A stretch of DNA of 50,144 nucleotides from Oscillospiraceae bacterium (GCA_015063385.1 SVUG01000011.1:1-50144); one strand, 5' to 3'; shown: positions 35,937 to 45,500, numbered from the stretch's first letter. Notes: generated by a model from the letters alone, not told the origin. Numbers and translations: made by a program.

Positions 35937-37037
35937 TCACCTGATTTCTTTTTCAGCAACCTCCAGCGCGGAGGCAATTACCGCATCCATATCGTAATAG
36001 CGATACTCTGCAAGTCTTCCGCCAAAGATTACTTTTTCGTCTTTTTCCGCAAGCGCCTTATATTTTGCATAAAGCGCTCCGTTTATATCGTCGTTTATCG
36101 GATAGTACGGCTCAATTTCCGGTTGCCATTCCTGACTGTACTCCTTGGAGATAACCGTCTTAGGCTGATTTCCAAACTCGAAATGCTTGTGCTCTATAAT
36201 ACGAGTGTACGGAGTCTTTGAATCGGTATAATTTATCACGGCGTTGCCCTGATAATTTTCACAGTCAAGCACCTCGGTTTCAAACCTGACGCTTCTGTAC
36301 CCGAGATTGCCGTAGCAATAATCAAAGTAGCGGTCAATCTGACCTGTGTAAACCACCTTTTCTGCAAGTAAGTCAAGCTCCTCGCGGTTTTCAAGATAAT
36401 CAACCCCGAGACGAACCTCAACCCCGTCGAGCATTTTCTCAACCATAGCAGTGTATCCGCCGATGGGAATACCCTGATAGAGCGCGTTAAAATAGTTATT
36501 GTCAAAGGTGAAGCGCACGGGCAGACGGCGTATTATAAACGCGGGAAGCTCACTGCAGGGCCTGCCCCACTGCTTCTCGGTATACCCCTTTACAAGCTTT
36601 TCGTAAATATCCCGTCCTACAAGCGATATTGCCTGCTCCTCAAGGTTTTTCGGTTCAACGATGCCCGCAGCCTCGCGCTCCGCGGCAATCCTTGCCTTCG
36701 CCTCCTCAGGAGTGATTACGCCCCACATTTTATTAAACGTGTACATATTAAAGGGCAAGGAATAAAGCTCACCGTGATAGTTCGCCACGGGAGAGTTCGT
36801 ATATCTGTTGAACTGTGCAAACCGACACGCGTAATCCCACACCGCCTGGTTGTTGGTATGAAAAATGTGTGCGCCGTATTTATGTACCTGTATTCCCTCA
36901 ACGTCCTCGGTATAAATATTGCCGCCGATATGATCGCGCTTATCTATAACGAGAACCTTTTTACCCTTGGCGCGTGCCCTCTCGGCAAAAACTGCACCGA
37001 AAAGGCCTGCGCCCACTATCAAATAATCGTATTTCAT
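35937..37037 (-). CDS. glf: UDP-galactopyranose mutase
   Basis: Glf is a flavoenzyme that interconverts UDP-galactopyranose and UDP-galactofuranose. The FAD-binding N-terminus is DYLIVGAGLFGAVFAERA with the family's KRDHIGGNIY and VHKYGAHIFHTN. The substrate-binding WGRPCSELPAF, RLPVRF, RSVRFETE and GGRLAEYRYYDMDAVI are all present. Length of 366 is typical. It lies 4 bp from both its upstream symporter gene and the downstream GT2 gene, so the three form a tight unit. Confidence 0.96.
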   Translation of the reverse strand: MKYDYLIVGAGLFGAVFAERARAKGKKVLVIDKRDHIGGNIYTEDVEGIQVHKYGAHIFHTNNQAVWDYACRFAQFNRYTNSPVANYHGELYSLPFNMYTFNKMWGVITPEEAKARIAAEREAAGIVEPKNLEEQAISLVGRDIYEKLVKGYTEKQWGRPCSELPAFIIRRLPVRFTFDNNYFNALYQGIPIGGYTAMVEKMLDGVEVRLGVDYLENREELDLLAEKVVYTGQIDRYFDYCYGNLGYRSVRFETEVLDCENYQGNAVINYTDSKTPYTRIIEHKHFEFGNQPKTVISKEYSQEWQPEIEPYYPINDDINGALYAKYKALAEKDEKVIFGGRLAEYRYYDMDAVIASALEVAEKEIR

Positions 37038-37041
37038 CGTT

Positions 37042-38601
37042 TTATGCTTCCCTAGCTAAAGCAACCGCTTCCACGGTTTCGTCATTTATAGTTGCCATTG
37101 CCTCTTCCATTGTCATGCCGTCTGCAACAGCTGCCTTACGCGCCGCGTTAACCGCCTGGATGGTCTTTACACGCTTTCCATCAAGCGCATATCCTCTCAT
37201 AGCAACGAGAGTGAGCGCCCATGCAATCATAGGAATTATACAGAACAGAACAATAACAACCCAGTTCATGCCCTCAGCATAAGGTGTCACCTTAGTGGGA
37301 AGGTCGTGAATACCTATACACATAAGTGCAATCGACACAACGGCAGATGCAAGAGAGGAAACGAGCTTGTCAACGAGCGAGAAGAGCGTTCCCATAATAC
37401 CGGGAATGAACTTGCCCGAACGATAGGTCTCGTAGTCTGCACAGTCGGCTACCATAGGAATAGGCATATCTGCCGTAGCGTAATATGCACCGTAGCCCAC
37501 GCCGAAGAACAGGATAAATGCTACAGTATAAAGATTTATAGATAAGCCACCGTCACCCATGAGGCTGAGGTTGAATGCGGGATTACCCTGCTGCCACATG
37601 AGAAGCAGAGCAAGCACTCCAACGTAGCAGGCAAGCGCCACTGCAACGTAAGTCATAAGCGACTTCTTCTGTCCGTGCTTCTGTGAGGTACGAACGGTCA
37701 GAAGGAAGAATGGTGCGGAGAATACGTAGCCAAGCGCCATGAATACCATATTAAAGGTATCGTAATTTCCCATCATACAGCCATATAGCATAATAAGCAC
37801 GGTTATATTCTGAGCTATCGCAAGCGCGAGCTTACAGCCACCGCCCGCAACCATAAGTCGCTGCAAGGGCTTGTTGGCTTTTATTATATCAATATACTCG
37901 GAAATCTTAACAGACTCCTGCTGACCTCCAATGCCGAAATACTTCTCATTGTCCTTTTCTGCAATACCGATAACGGCAAGTACGGTCAAAAGAACCGAGA
38001 TCGCTATTCCCACGAAGGTCATAATAGCATACCACTTCTGATTATAGTCACCGGCAAAGGAGTCCCATGCCATAACCATTCCGACCACCTGCATAATTCC
38101 CATTCCGGCAAGAGAGCCTATGGTGTTAAAGACGGTAAAGAGTGGGCGCTGCTTGGGGTCGTTGGTAAGAACTGCCTGTGCGCTTCTGGTGACTGAGGTT
38201 TGGAACGTGTATCCGATAACCCACACAGCATACAGAAGAACGAAGAGTATATAGCGAAGCCACATCCAGCTTGCAGGTACGAGAGGTGTAATAACGTATA
38301 AGAGAAGCACGCTAACCGCCATAATAGCATTACCGATTACCATAAACGGACGGAATTTGCCAAATTTAGTATTGGTCTTGTCCATCAGAGCACCGATAAT
38401 CGGGTCGGTAATAGCATCAAAGACACGCATTCCCGTGACCATAAAGGATGCGAACAGCATCGCAATTCCGAGCACGGCATTACCGAACTGAGCTATGTAC
38501 GAAAGTATAAGAACAAAATATACGTTCGTTGCGCCGTTGTTCATTGGAAACAAGGCAAGTTGATAAAATTTGGCGCGGTTTACGCCATTGGTTTCATTCA
38601 T
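37042..38601 (-). CDS. GPH-family sugar:cation symporter
   Basis: A 519-residue, 12-segment major-facilitator member of the glycoside-pentoside-hexuronide:cation family. The signature of the family, RVFDAITDPIIGALMDKTNTKFGKFRPFM, is near the N-terminus, and the conserved YFATADMPIPMVADCADYE-type stretch is in loop 8-9. It is likely Na+ or H+ coupled. Gene context (GH2, GH3 upstream; glf downstream) suggests a beta-galactoside or glucoside, but the substrate is uncertain. Shine-Dalgarno AAGGAGA precedes the start. The 272-bp upstream region carries duplicated stem-loops. Confidence 0.9.
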   Translation of the reverse strand: MNETNGVNRAKFYQLALFPMNNGATNVYFVLILSYIAQFGNAVLGIAMLFASFMVTGMRVFDAITDPIIGALMDKTNTKFGKFRPFMVIGNAIMAVSVLLLYVITPLVPASWMWLRYILFVLLYAVWVIGYTFQTSVTRSAQAVLTNDPKQRPLFTVFNTIGSLAGMGIMQVVGMVMAWDSFAGDYNQKWYAIMTFVGIAISVLLTVLAVIGIAEKDNEKYFGIGGQQESVKISEYIDIIKANKPLQRLMVAGGGCKLALAIAQNITVLIMLYGCMMGNYDTFNMVFMALGYVFSAPFFLLTVRTSQKHGQKKSLMTYVAVALACYVGVLALLLMWQQGNPAFNLSLMGDGGLSINLYTVAFILFFGVGYGAYYATADMPIPMVADCADYETYRSGKFIPGIMGTLFSLVDKLVSSLASAVVSIALMCIGIHDLPTKVTPYAEGMNWVVIVLFCIIPMIAWALTLVAMRGYALDGKRVKTIQAVNAARKAAVADGMTMEEAMATINDETVEAVALAREA

Positions 38602-38648
38602 AATTATCTCCTTATGTAAACTAAGGTAGTCAAATATAAGTATTTTTT

Positions 38649-38860
38649 CAAATTATTCGTCAAACGAAAGAGATAGTTGACGGAAGGATTTGAGATAGAA
38701 TTTTCGCTTTGCGACTCGAAGCTGTAGAAAGCTACTGCGAGTGGGAGCAAACGGAAATTATAGCCAAATTGTTCGTCAAATACCAGAAATTCGGATTGAA
38801 GCTTTCGTTTTGCGACCCGAGGGCGTAGTTGCCTACGTCAAGTGGGAGCAAGGCGGAAGA
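38649..38860. repeat. Two-copy structured repeat upstream of the symporter gene
   Basis: Copy 1 (38649-38757) and copy 2 (38765-38860) share CAAATTnTTCGTCAAA at the left, then TTTCGnTTTGCGAC, a stem-loop, then AGTGGGAGCAA and CGGAA. In copy 1 the loop is GTAG-AAAG-CTAC inside an ACTCG/CGAGT stem; in copy 2 it is CGTAG-TTGC-CTACG. Their middles differ in sequence while keeping the stems. No ORF with coding character spans them. Confidence 0.65.
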
Positions 38861-38873
38861 TTCAACCGAATTT

Positions 38874-40793
38874 TCAGGTCCAGTTGCCGCCGCCGGCAAT
38901 CTTCTTACCAAGCTTATAGATAGGATTCTTGTGCTTGGCGCGACGAATAACTATCGCGTCACTGTGCTCGCCCGAGGTGGCAAGAATCTTAATCTCGCCT
39001 TTGAGCGGAATGCGGAAGGTAAATACCCTTGAGCCCTTTTGCGTAGCGAATTTCTCGCCGTTGACGTAGAGGGTGACCTCAGGGCAGTTTGAATAAACCT
39101 TAATTTCCGTCTTTCTCTCTGCACGCTCGACGTATCGCCTGCCCGCTATATAAACGAACGGGTCTTTTGACCACCAGGCTTTGTATAGATAGAAGCTATC
39201 CTTTTTGATTTTTCTGTCAAAGGTGACAAGTCCCTTGTGGTTCATGCCGGGCTCACCGCCTTGATTTCTTGCATCAGCGGCAAAATCAAACATATTCCAC
39301 AGATGCGTTGCCCACATGAACGGACGCTTCTCGAAGAAATTAAGCATATATTCGTTATACTTGCACTGATATTCCTCGCTCTGATCGCCTCTGTGGGGAT
39401 GCGATGAGTGAAGATTAGGCATACACTCGCAGCCGTACTCGGAGTATCCGAGGCAACGGTTGGGATAACGCTTGTGGAAGTAATCCACCCATACGTTATT
39501 GAGCCACATAAACGGAGTGTACCAGCCAAGGTATAGGTTCCAACTTACGACGTCGGAAAGATGACCTACCGAGTCGAACGGTGCGCACATGGCGTAGCAG
39601 GCGAGCGTCGTAGGACGGCTGGGGTCCATCTCATGAATAAGGTCGTTGAGCATCTCGTGATTGTCAAGCATATCCGCGCGCTTCTTGGTAGAAATGGTAA
39701 TCTCGTTTGAAATACCCCAAACGCAGATCGACGGATGGTTATAGCACTGAACGAGAAGCTCCCTCATCTGAGAAACGGTGTTTTCTCTACCGTTTGGCAT
39801 ATGCTCGGAAATATACGGAATCTCCGCCCATACCACCATGCCGTACTCATCGCACAGGTCGTAAAAATACTGGTCGTGCTGATAATGGGCAAGACGGATA
39901 GTATTAGCACCAATCTCGCGTATCATAGCCATATCGGTGTCGTGGTGCTCTTTAGTAATAGCATTACCGATACCCTTCCAGTCCTGGTGGCGACAAACAC
40001 CGCGCAAAGGATACTCCTTACCGTTCAGGAAGAAGCCCTTGTGAGAATCAATTTTGAACGAACGCACGCCAAAGCGGCATCCGACCTTGTCAACCGCCAC
40101 GCCATCGACAATCAGCGTAGCCTCACAGGAATATAGATACGGGTCGATTATACCGTGCCAAAGGTGCGCCTTTTCTATAACTATAGTCTCGTCGTTATCG
40201 TCGCCAGTGCCAACGGTATTGCCGTCAGCATCCTTAAGAACAATCTCAACTTTTCCCTGCTCTGCGTTATGCCAGGTGCGAACCCAAATAGCCGCATCCT
40301 CTCCCGAAACCTCAGGACAAACGGCAAGGCCGCGACCGCCAAAGAAATCAAGGTCAAAGTGATGCTTGTTTACGACAATCAGCTTTACGTCGCGATAGAT
40401 ACCGCCGTAGAAGGTGAAATCCGCCTTTTGAGGATAAACTCTGTCGTTTTTGGAGTTATCAACCTCAACTATCATATGATTATCTTCAAGAAGATAGTCT
40501 GTTATATCGGCACGGAATGTGGAATAACCGCCGTCGTGAGTCATAACGACGGTTCCGTTCAAAATAACCTTCGCGGAAGCGTTAACACCGTTAAACTCAA
40601 GATACACCCTCTCGTCAGCCGAATAATCGGGGGCGGAAAAATCCTTTTCGTAAATACAGGTGCCGCGGTAATAATCATCTCCGCCGTCCTGACCGTCAAT
40701 ATTGTTCCAAGTGTGCGGAATATTTACTTCTGCTTCACTGCCATCGTGGTAGCGAAACAGCCAATTTTCATTTATAATTTGCTCTTTTCTCAT
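38874..40793 (-). CDS. GH2 glycosidase (beta-galactosidase/glucuronidase type)
   Basis: A 639-residue intracellular GH2 enzyme. Domain order is the sugar-binding jelly roll (about 1-150), an immunoglobulin-like domain, the barrel from about residue 260 (LRGVCRHQDWKGIGNAI) and a short C-terminal extension. The acid/base Glu is in WGISNEITISTKK and the nucleophile Glu in LGYSEYGCECMP. No signal peptide is visible. The Shine-Dalgarno GGGAG precedes the start. It is 95 bp downstream of the GH3 gene with a hairpin between. Beta-galactosidase versus beta-glucuronidase activity cannot be fixed by reading. Confidence 0.9.
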   Translation of the reverse strand: MRKEQIINENWLFRYHDGSEAEVNIPHTWNNIDGQDGGDDYYRGTCIYEKDFSAPDYSADERVYLEFNGVNASAKVILNGTVVMTHDGGYSTFRADITDYLLEDNHMIVEVDNSKNDRVYPQKADFTFYGGIYRDVKLIVVNKHHFDLDFFGGRGLAVCPEVSGEDAAIWVRTWHNAEQGKVEIVLKDADGNTVGTGDDNDETIVIEKAHLWHGIIDPYLYSCEATLIVDGVAVDKVGCRFGVRSFKIDSHKGFFLNGKEYPLRGVCRHQDWKGIGNAITKEHHDTDMAMIREIGANTIRLAHYQHDQYFYDLCDEYGMVVWAEIPYISEHMPNGRENTVSQMRELLVQCYNHPSICVWGISNEITISTKKRADMLDNHEMLNDLIHEMDPSRPTTLACYAMCAPFDSVGHLSDVVSWNLYLGWYTPFMWLNNVWVDYFHKRYPNRCLGYSEYGCECMPNLHSSHPHRGDQSEEYQCKYNEYMLNFFEKRPFMWATHLWNMFDFAADARNQGGEPGMNHKGLVTFDRKIKKDSFYLYKAWWSKDPFVYIAGRRYVERAERKTEIKVYSNCPEVTLYVNGEKFATQKGSRVFTFRIPLKGEIKILATSGEHSDAIVIRRAKHKNPIYKLGKKIAGGGNWT

Positions 40794-40816
40794 AGCAAGC
40801 TCCCATCGAAAAGAAT

Positions 40817-40856
40817 CTCCCTGCCCTATTTGTGATAATTGGTCACGGACAGGGAG
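40817..40856. terminator. Hairpin between GH3 and GH2 genes
   Basis: CTCCCTGCCC (40817-40826) pairs with GGACAGGGAG (40847-40856) with one G-U pair. The minus-strand tail is ATTCTTTTC, so it probably ends part of GH3 transcription. Confidence 0.65.
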
Positions 40857-40888
40857 CTTTTTAAATTAGTTCAAATTACTCTAAATGC

Positions 40889-43849
40889 TTATGCAGCCTT
40901 GCGTCTGATGATGAACAGAAGAACTACGACTGCAGCAAGAGCAATAGTAGCATAGGTGATAGTGTTAATGATTGCAGGAGCGGTAGCAACTACAACGGTC
41001 TGCTCACCAACGCCGTTCATTGCCGCGGAGTTGATAATGGTGTAAAGGTTGTAATGCATAGCCTCAAGCATCGCGTTAACGAACACGGGGTCATCGGTTG
41101 CTGTCTTGATATCGTTGGTAGCGTAGGTCATCATTGCGTCGAAGCAGGTGACACCGCCCGCCATAACAGCGTCAAGTGCGTTGCAGTTCTCGGTAATCAT
41201 ATTGTCAGTGATATGCATAGACTTATTGCCCCACTCACCGCGAAGAATACCGCTCATAAGACCGAAGTTTGCAGCCGACCAGGTAGTACCCCAACGAGTG
41301 TAAGCGGTCATAACGCCGCCGCGTCCCTCGTTCTCCTCAAGAGCCTTCTGGAATGCCTTGAGATAAATCTCACGTGCAGCCTGCTCGGTAATCCATGCAG
41401 CCTGACCAAGACGCTCCTGCTCGGAGTCGTTGAGCGCGAAGTGCTTCATAACTACGTCAACGCCCTTGGAAAGAATACCCTTAACCTCGATACCGCCCAT
41501 CTCGCCTGCAAGGAAGCCGTCCTCGGAGTAGTACTCGAAATTACGTCCGCCGTAGGGAGTACGGTGAGTATTTGCACCGGGGCCGTAGAGGCAGGAAACG
41601 CCTGCGTCAAGGCAATCGTTGCCTATCATAACGCCAACCTTGTACATAAGGTCAAGATTGAAGGTAGCAGCCATAACGTCCTCGGAGGTAAATGCAGTAG
41701 CCTCTGCACCAAGACCCGAACCGAAGAGCGAAACGGTAAGACCCTGAGGACCGTTCTCGTCACGGGAACCGGGAGCGTTTACAGAAGCAACGGGGTGTCT
41801 CCAGTGGAAGCAGTCGCCGATAGAAATAAGCTCTTTAAGAGTGACCTGCTTGAGAAGCTCGTTCCATGCGGGGTCGTCGTAATCCTTAGCAGCCTTTATG
41901 CCGTCGTTGTCACTGTCCATGTTGAACATATCGTAGAGAGAAAGGTCTCCGTCCTCGCCAAGTGCAGGCATGGTGTTCCAATCTCTGCCGGTCTTCTCCT
42001 CAAAGAAGGCAACCATTTCCTCATATTCGGGAACCTCATTGTCGTAGCGATTGTCAAGCTCCTTAACCATAGCAGCCGAAATAGCAAGCTTGTAGCTGCC
42101 GGTAGGCCAAGTGCCCTGCCAGTCATTTCTGGAAAGCATGGTCACAGTACCTTCACCGAAGTATACGTTGGGGTCTGAATTCTCTAGCTGATTAACAATG
42201 TCAGTGCCGTTAAGTGATTTTGCATATGTAGTCGTATCAAGCGCTGCATACTCAACGCTCTTAACGAGATTTACATTACCGCCGTCTACTACAAATCCCT
42301 TAGCGTTAAGCACGTTAACGTTTGCATTGTGAGAATCGGTAGCTGCGGTGAAGTAATAAGTACCCGCGTCAAGAATGTAGGTGCCTGCGCCGTATGCATC
42401 GTAAGCAGCCATATCGCGCTCGTCAACCTGGATAGTAATTCTCTCGAATTTGCCGGGCTCGATAATATCGGTCTTGCCGAAGCCGATAAGCTGAACAGCA
42501 GCCTTCTCTATCTTGTTGGTCTTGTCGTATTCAGTGTAAGGAGAGGACATGTAAATCTGTACAGCCTCCTTGCCTGCCATAGAGCCGGTATTAGTGACGG
42601 TGACGGAAATGTTGTAGCAATTCTCTCCGTAAGAATTAGTACCAGCTTCAATAGTCATATCACTGTACTCGAAGGTAGTGTAGGAAAGACCGTAGCCGAA
42701 GGGGAATGCAACCTCGTTTGCATACTGCTCTGCATAATTGCCTGCATTGCCTATGCCCATAACTGCGTCAGCATAACGAGTTTCATAGTACTTGTATCCT
42801 ACGTAGATGCCCTCCTGGTATACCATATAGGTGGAAATAGCATCGGGAATCTCAACACCGGAAGCAAGAGTGTACTTCTCAGCAATGAAGTTCTGCATTG
42901 CGGGAGAGGTGAAGTTATCGTAGCAATAGGTGTCAACAAGGCTACCCGAGGGGTTAACCTTACCTGCAAGGATGTCGGTGACAGCGTTAGTACCGCTGAT
43001 GCCAAGACCGCCAACCCACATGCAAGCGTCTACGGAATAATCCTTAAGGAAATCAACCTCAAGTGCGTTGGAGGTATTGATAAGAACTACGATGCTCTTG
43101 ATTTTGCCGTCAGACTTAAGGTCGGTAGCATACTGAAGAAGAGCCTTCTCGTTAGCGTTAAGCTCAAGGTAGTTTTGTGCGTTAGCCTCGCCCTGATATC
43201 CGGGGAAGGAGCAGTCGTAGCCCTCACCGCCAACGCGAGAGAAGGTGATAATAACTGCATCACCGTACTCGGAGATGGAATTCTTTACGTCTTCGGGATA
43301 ATCCTTAACGTCTATTTCAAGAATGGGAGCCTGACCTGCAAGAACTGCGCTCTCGCCCTTGGACTCACCGGATGCCTTTTCGATAGCCTTCATAAGATTA
43401 GCTGCTTCCTTACTGCCGTACCAATCCCAAAGGGTTGCGTTTACAGTAAGACCGGACTTTTCAAGCGCTGCCTTAAGGTTATCTGCCTTGGATGCGTCAA
43501 CGTTGCCCGAGCCGGTACCGCCGTATGTAAGCTCAATGGAATTAACCGAAAGGGTGCTGACCTTTGCGCCTGCGCTAAGAGGAAGCGCGCCATTATTAAG
43601 AAGAAGTGCTGCGCCCTCTGCCTCTACGTCGTAGCAAAGCTGATTACCGGCAGCAATTCTCTCTGCCTCTGATTCATAGTCGCCCTTGAAGTAAGCGGCG
43701 GACTTATCCTCGTTCTCAAGCTTCCAGAACTTATTTCCGGGAACGAGAAGCGAAATCGTGTTGTCAAACATTCTTACAACAACGTTCACGGGAATCATAA
43801 TAACCAGAAGAACGGTAAGAATGACTGACAGTACTTTGATAAATTTCAT
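40889..43849 (-). CDS. Membrane-anchored, domain-permuted GH3 beta-glucosidase-like enzyme
   Basis: A 986-residue protein in which the GH3 domains occur in reversed order. An N-terminal membrane segment (about 3-28) comes first. The (alpha/beta)6 C-domain follows (EGAALLLNNGALPL, then GGTGSGNVDASK), then a fibronectin-III-like module (about 390-520: GMAGKEAVQIYMSSP region), and only then the barrel N-domain (about 640-930). The barrel has FALNDSEQERLG and the nucleophile Asp882 in MHITDNMI. A second membrane helix (about 959-981), followed by RRKAA, ends the protein. The swapped order is known in some ruminal GH3 enzymes such as from Ruminococcus albus. Both anchors suggest the catalytic part is held outside on the membrane. 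Substrate unknown. Confidence 0.9.
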   Translation of the reverse strand: MKFIKVLSVILTVLLVIMIPVNVVVRMFDNTISLLVPGNKFWKLENEDKSAAYFKGDYESEAERIAAGNQLCYDVEAEGAALLLNNGALPLSAGAKVSTLSVNSIELTYGGTGSGNVDASKADNLKAALEKSGLTVNATLWDWYGSKEAANLMKAIEKASGESKGESAVLAGQAPILEIDVKDYPEDVKNSISEYGDAVIITFSRVGGEGYDCSFPGYQGEANAQNYLELNANEKALLQYATDLKSDGKIKSIVVLINTSNALEVDFLKDYSVDACMWVGGLGISGTNAVTDILAGKVNPSGSLVDTYCYDNFTSPAMQNFIAEKYTLASGVEIPDAISTYMVYQEGIYVGYKYYETRYADAVMGIGNAGNYAEQYANEVAFPFGYGLSYTTFEYSDMTIEAGTNSYGENCYNISVTVTNTGSMAGKEAVQIYMSSPYTEYDKTNKIEKAAVQLIGFGKTDIIEPGKFERITIQVDERDMAAYDAYGAGTYILDAGTYYFTAATDSHNANVNVLNAKGFVVDGGNVNLVKSVEYAALDTTTYAKSLNGTDIVNQLENSDPNVYFGEGTVTMLSRNDWQGTWPTGSYKLAISAAMVKELDNRYDNEVPEYEEMVAFFEEKTGRDWNTMPALGEDGDLSLYDMFNMDSDNDGIKAAKDYDDPAWNELLKQVTLKELISIGDCFHWRHPVASVNAPGSRDENGPQGLTVSLFGSGLGAEATAFTSEDVMAATFNLDLMYKVGVMIGNDCLDAGVSCLYGPGANTHRTPYGGRNFEYYSEDGFLAGEMGGIEVKGILSKGVDVVMKHFALNDSEQERLGQAAWITEQAAREIYLKAFQKALEENEGRGGVMTAYTRWGTTWSAANFGLMSGILRGEWGNKSMHITDNMITENCNALDAVMAGGVTCFDAMMTYATNDIKTATDDPVFVNAMLEAMHYNLYTIINSAAMNGVGEQTVVVATAPAIINTITYATIALAAVVVLLFIIRRKAA

Positions 43850-43866
43850 GTTTTTCTCCTTTTCTT

Positions 43867-43919
43867 GTGCAGCTGCACTGCGTTATTTTGGCCGCCCGAC
43901 GAACGCCGAGCGGCTATGT
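43867..43919 (-). other. GH3 leader with palindrome and hairpin
   Basis: GTGCAGCTGCAC (43867-43878) is a perfect 12-bp palindrome close to the ribosome-binding site. GCCGC and GCGGC around a spacer (about 43891-43914) can form a second stem. They lie between the promoter and start of the GH3 gene. Confidence 0.45.
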
Positions 43920-43927
43920 TTGCAACC

Positions 43928-43956
43928 ATTATAACATATATTGTTTATATTGTCAA
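43928..43956 (-). promoter_or_regulatory. Strong promoter of the GH3 gene
   Basis: TTGACA (43956-43951), 17 bp and TATAAT (43933-43928) preceded by TGT (extended -10). The sequence TGTTATAATGGTT is shared with the divergent promoter at 44100. The rest of 43957-44099 is A/T-rich with no other gene. Confidence 0.82.
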
Positions 43957-44099
43957 CAAACTTTATATTATATTAAATAAATTTGTATAATTTTAACAGT
44001 ATTTAATAAAAGGATTTTAGCACAAAGTTGCAAATGTGAATTTTTTAATAACTTTCAAAAAACAATAGTTTTCCCCAAAAAGCTTAACAAAATTTAATA

Positions 44100-44128
44100 T
44101 TGCAAAAAACGAAATTGTGTGTTATAAT
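44100..44128 (+). promoter_or_regulatory. Promoter of the FAD oxidoreductase gene
   Basis: TTGCAA, 17 bp and TATAAT preceded by TGT (extended -10), 51 bp before the ATG at 44180. Confidence 0.78.
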
Positions 44129-44179
44129 GGTTTAATGTAAAGTAAAACAACGGCCCCGTATGGCAGAATGGAGAATATT

Positions 44180-45478
44180 ATGAAATTTGAAAGGGATATA
44201 CCGATAAGACACAGCGTGGACGTTTTCGTCGCCGGAGGCGGCCCTGCAGGTATTGCGGCAGCGCTTTCGGCAAGCAGAAGCGGTGCGTCGGTTTATCTTG
44301 CTGAAAAGGAGCAATGCTTCGGCGGAATGGCTACTGCGGCTATCGTTCCCGCTTTTATGCGTTTTTCCGATGGAATAAACTTCCTTGCAGGCGGCATCGG
44401 CCGTGAGGTGTTCGACGCTCTCTACGGCAAGGATGCTGATTTCACTCCCGTTGAGTTCCCTATCGACACCGAGAAGCTCAAGAGAATCTATGACAAGATG
44501 CTCACCGATTCAGACGTTATCTTCTCGTTTGAGAACCATATAATTTCGCTTGAGCAAAAGGACGGCAAGGTCACTCACGCTGTAATTATGGGTAAGGAGA
44601 AGATTTTTGCCGTAGAAGCTAAAATCTTTATCGACGCTACAGGTGACGGCACGGTTGCGGTATGGGCTGGCGCCGACTTTGAAATCGGTGACGACGAGGG
44701 CAGAATGATGCCCGGCTCGCTCTGCACTCTCTGGGGCAACATCGACTGGTCCAGAGCGATAGTAGAGCTTGGCAAGGACCCCGATAACAGAAGACTTAAA
44801 GACGCCTTCAGCGACGGAGTATTCACCGTTGAGGACCCCAATCTTCCCGGAATGTGGAGAAGAGAGGACAACTACGGCGGAGGTAATATCGGTCACGTAT
44901 TCGGCGTTGACGGTACTGACGAGAACTCCATAACCAAGGGAATGATTGACGCAAGAGCAAGAATGCCCGAATATAGAACCTATTACAGAAATTATCTTGA
45001 GGGATATGAGAACACCGAGCTTCTCGCCTCGGGTGCTGTTCTTGGCATCAGAGAGTCACGCAGAATCAAGTGCGACTATATGATGAGCGTTAACGACTAC
45101 TTCTCTTACGCCGACTTTGAGGACGAAATAGGAAGATACAACTACCCGATAGACGTTCACGCGGCAACCGCAGGCGGATATTCAAAGTATTGGCACCTTT
45201 ACGGCGAGGGCTATCCCAAGGGCAAGAGCTACGGTATATCCTACCGTGCACTTCTCCCCGAGAAAACGAGCAACGTTCTCGTATGCGGTCGCTGCGTTGG
45301 TGCTGAGCGTGAGATGATGGGCTCTATTCGCGTTATGCCCGGCTGCTTTATCACGGGTATGGCGGCAGGAACTGCGGCTGCAATGGCGGCAAAGGCAGAC
45401 TGCACTCCCAGAGAAATTGACGTTAAGCTTCTTCAGGATAACCTTCGTGCACAGGGCGCATTTATCCCGGAAAAGTAA
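44180..45478 (+). CDS. FAD-dependent oxidoreductase (FAD_oxidored family)
   Basis: The dinucleotide-binding motif VFVAGGGPAGIAAALSASRSG is followed by YLAEKEQCFGGMATA, IDATGDGTVAVWAG, and a C-terminal NVLVCGRCVGAEREMMGSIRVMPGC FAD-closing segment. This is the pfam12831-type family common in gut Firmicutes and Bacteroidetes; no reaction can be assigned. The frame is open from 44168, but ATG 44180 has GGAGA six nt upstream and is preferred. Divergent from the GH3 gene, it could be coregulated with it. Confidence 0.85.
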   Translation: MKFERDIPIRHSVDVFVAGGGPAGIAAALSASRSGASVYLAEKEQCFGGMATAAIVPAFMRFSDGINFLAGGIGREVFDALYGKDADFTPVEFPIDTEKLKRIYDKMLTDSDVIFSFENHIISLEQKDGKVTHAVIMGKEKIFAVEAKIFIDATGDGTVAVWAGADFEIGDDEGRMMPGSLCTLWGNIDWSRAIVELGKDPDNRRLKDAFSDGVFTVEDPNLPGMWRREDNYGGGNIGHVFGVDGTDENSITKGMIDARARMPEYRTYYRNYLEGYENTELLASGAVLGIRESRRIKCDYMMSVNDYFSYADFEDEIGRYNYPIDVHAATAGGYSKYWHLYGEGYPKGKSYGISYRALLPEKTSNVLVCGRCVGAEREMMGSIRVMPGCFITGMAAGTAAAMAAKADCTPREIDVKLLQDNLRAQGAFIPEK

Positions 45479-45500
45479 ATCATACTTTACAAAATACATA

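Noticed and set aside
38741-39032. Small plus-strand frames near the stem-loop repeats
   Set aside because: They run from repeat DNA into the antisense of the GH2 end; no ribosome-binding site.
42329-43672. 447-codon plus-strand frame opposite the GH3 gene
   Set aside because: Antisense shadow caused by codon bias; Ser/Leu/Val-rich and without motifs.
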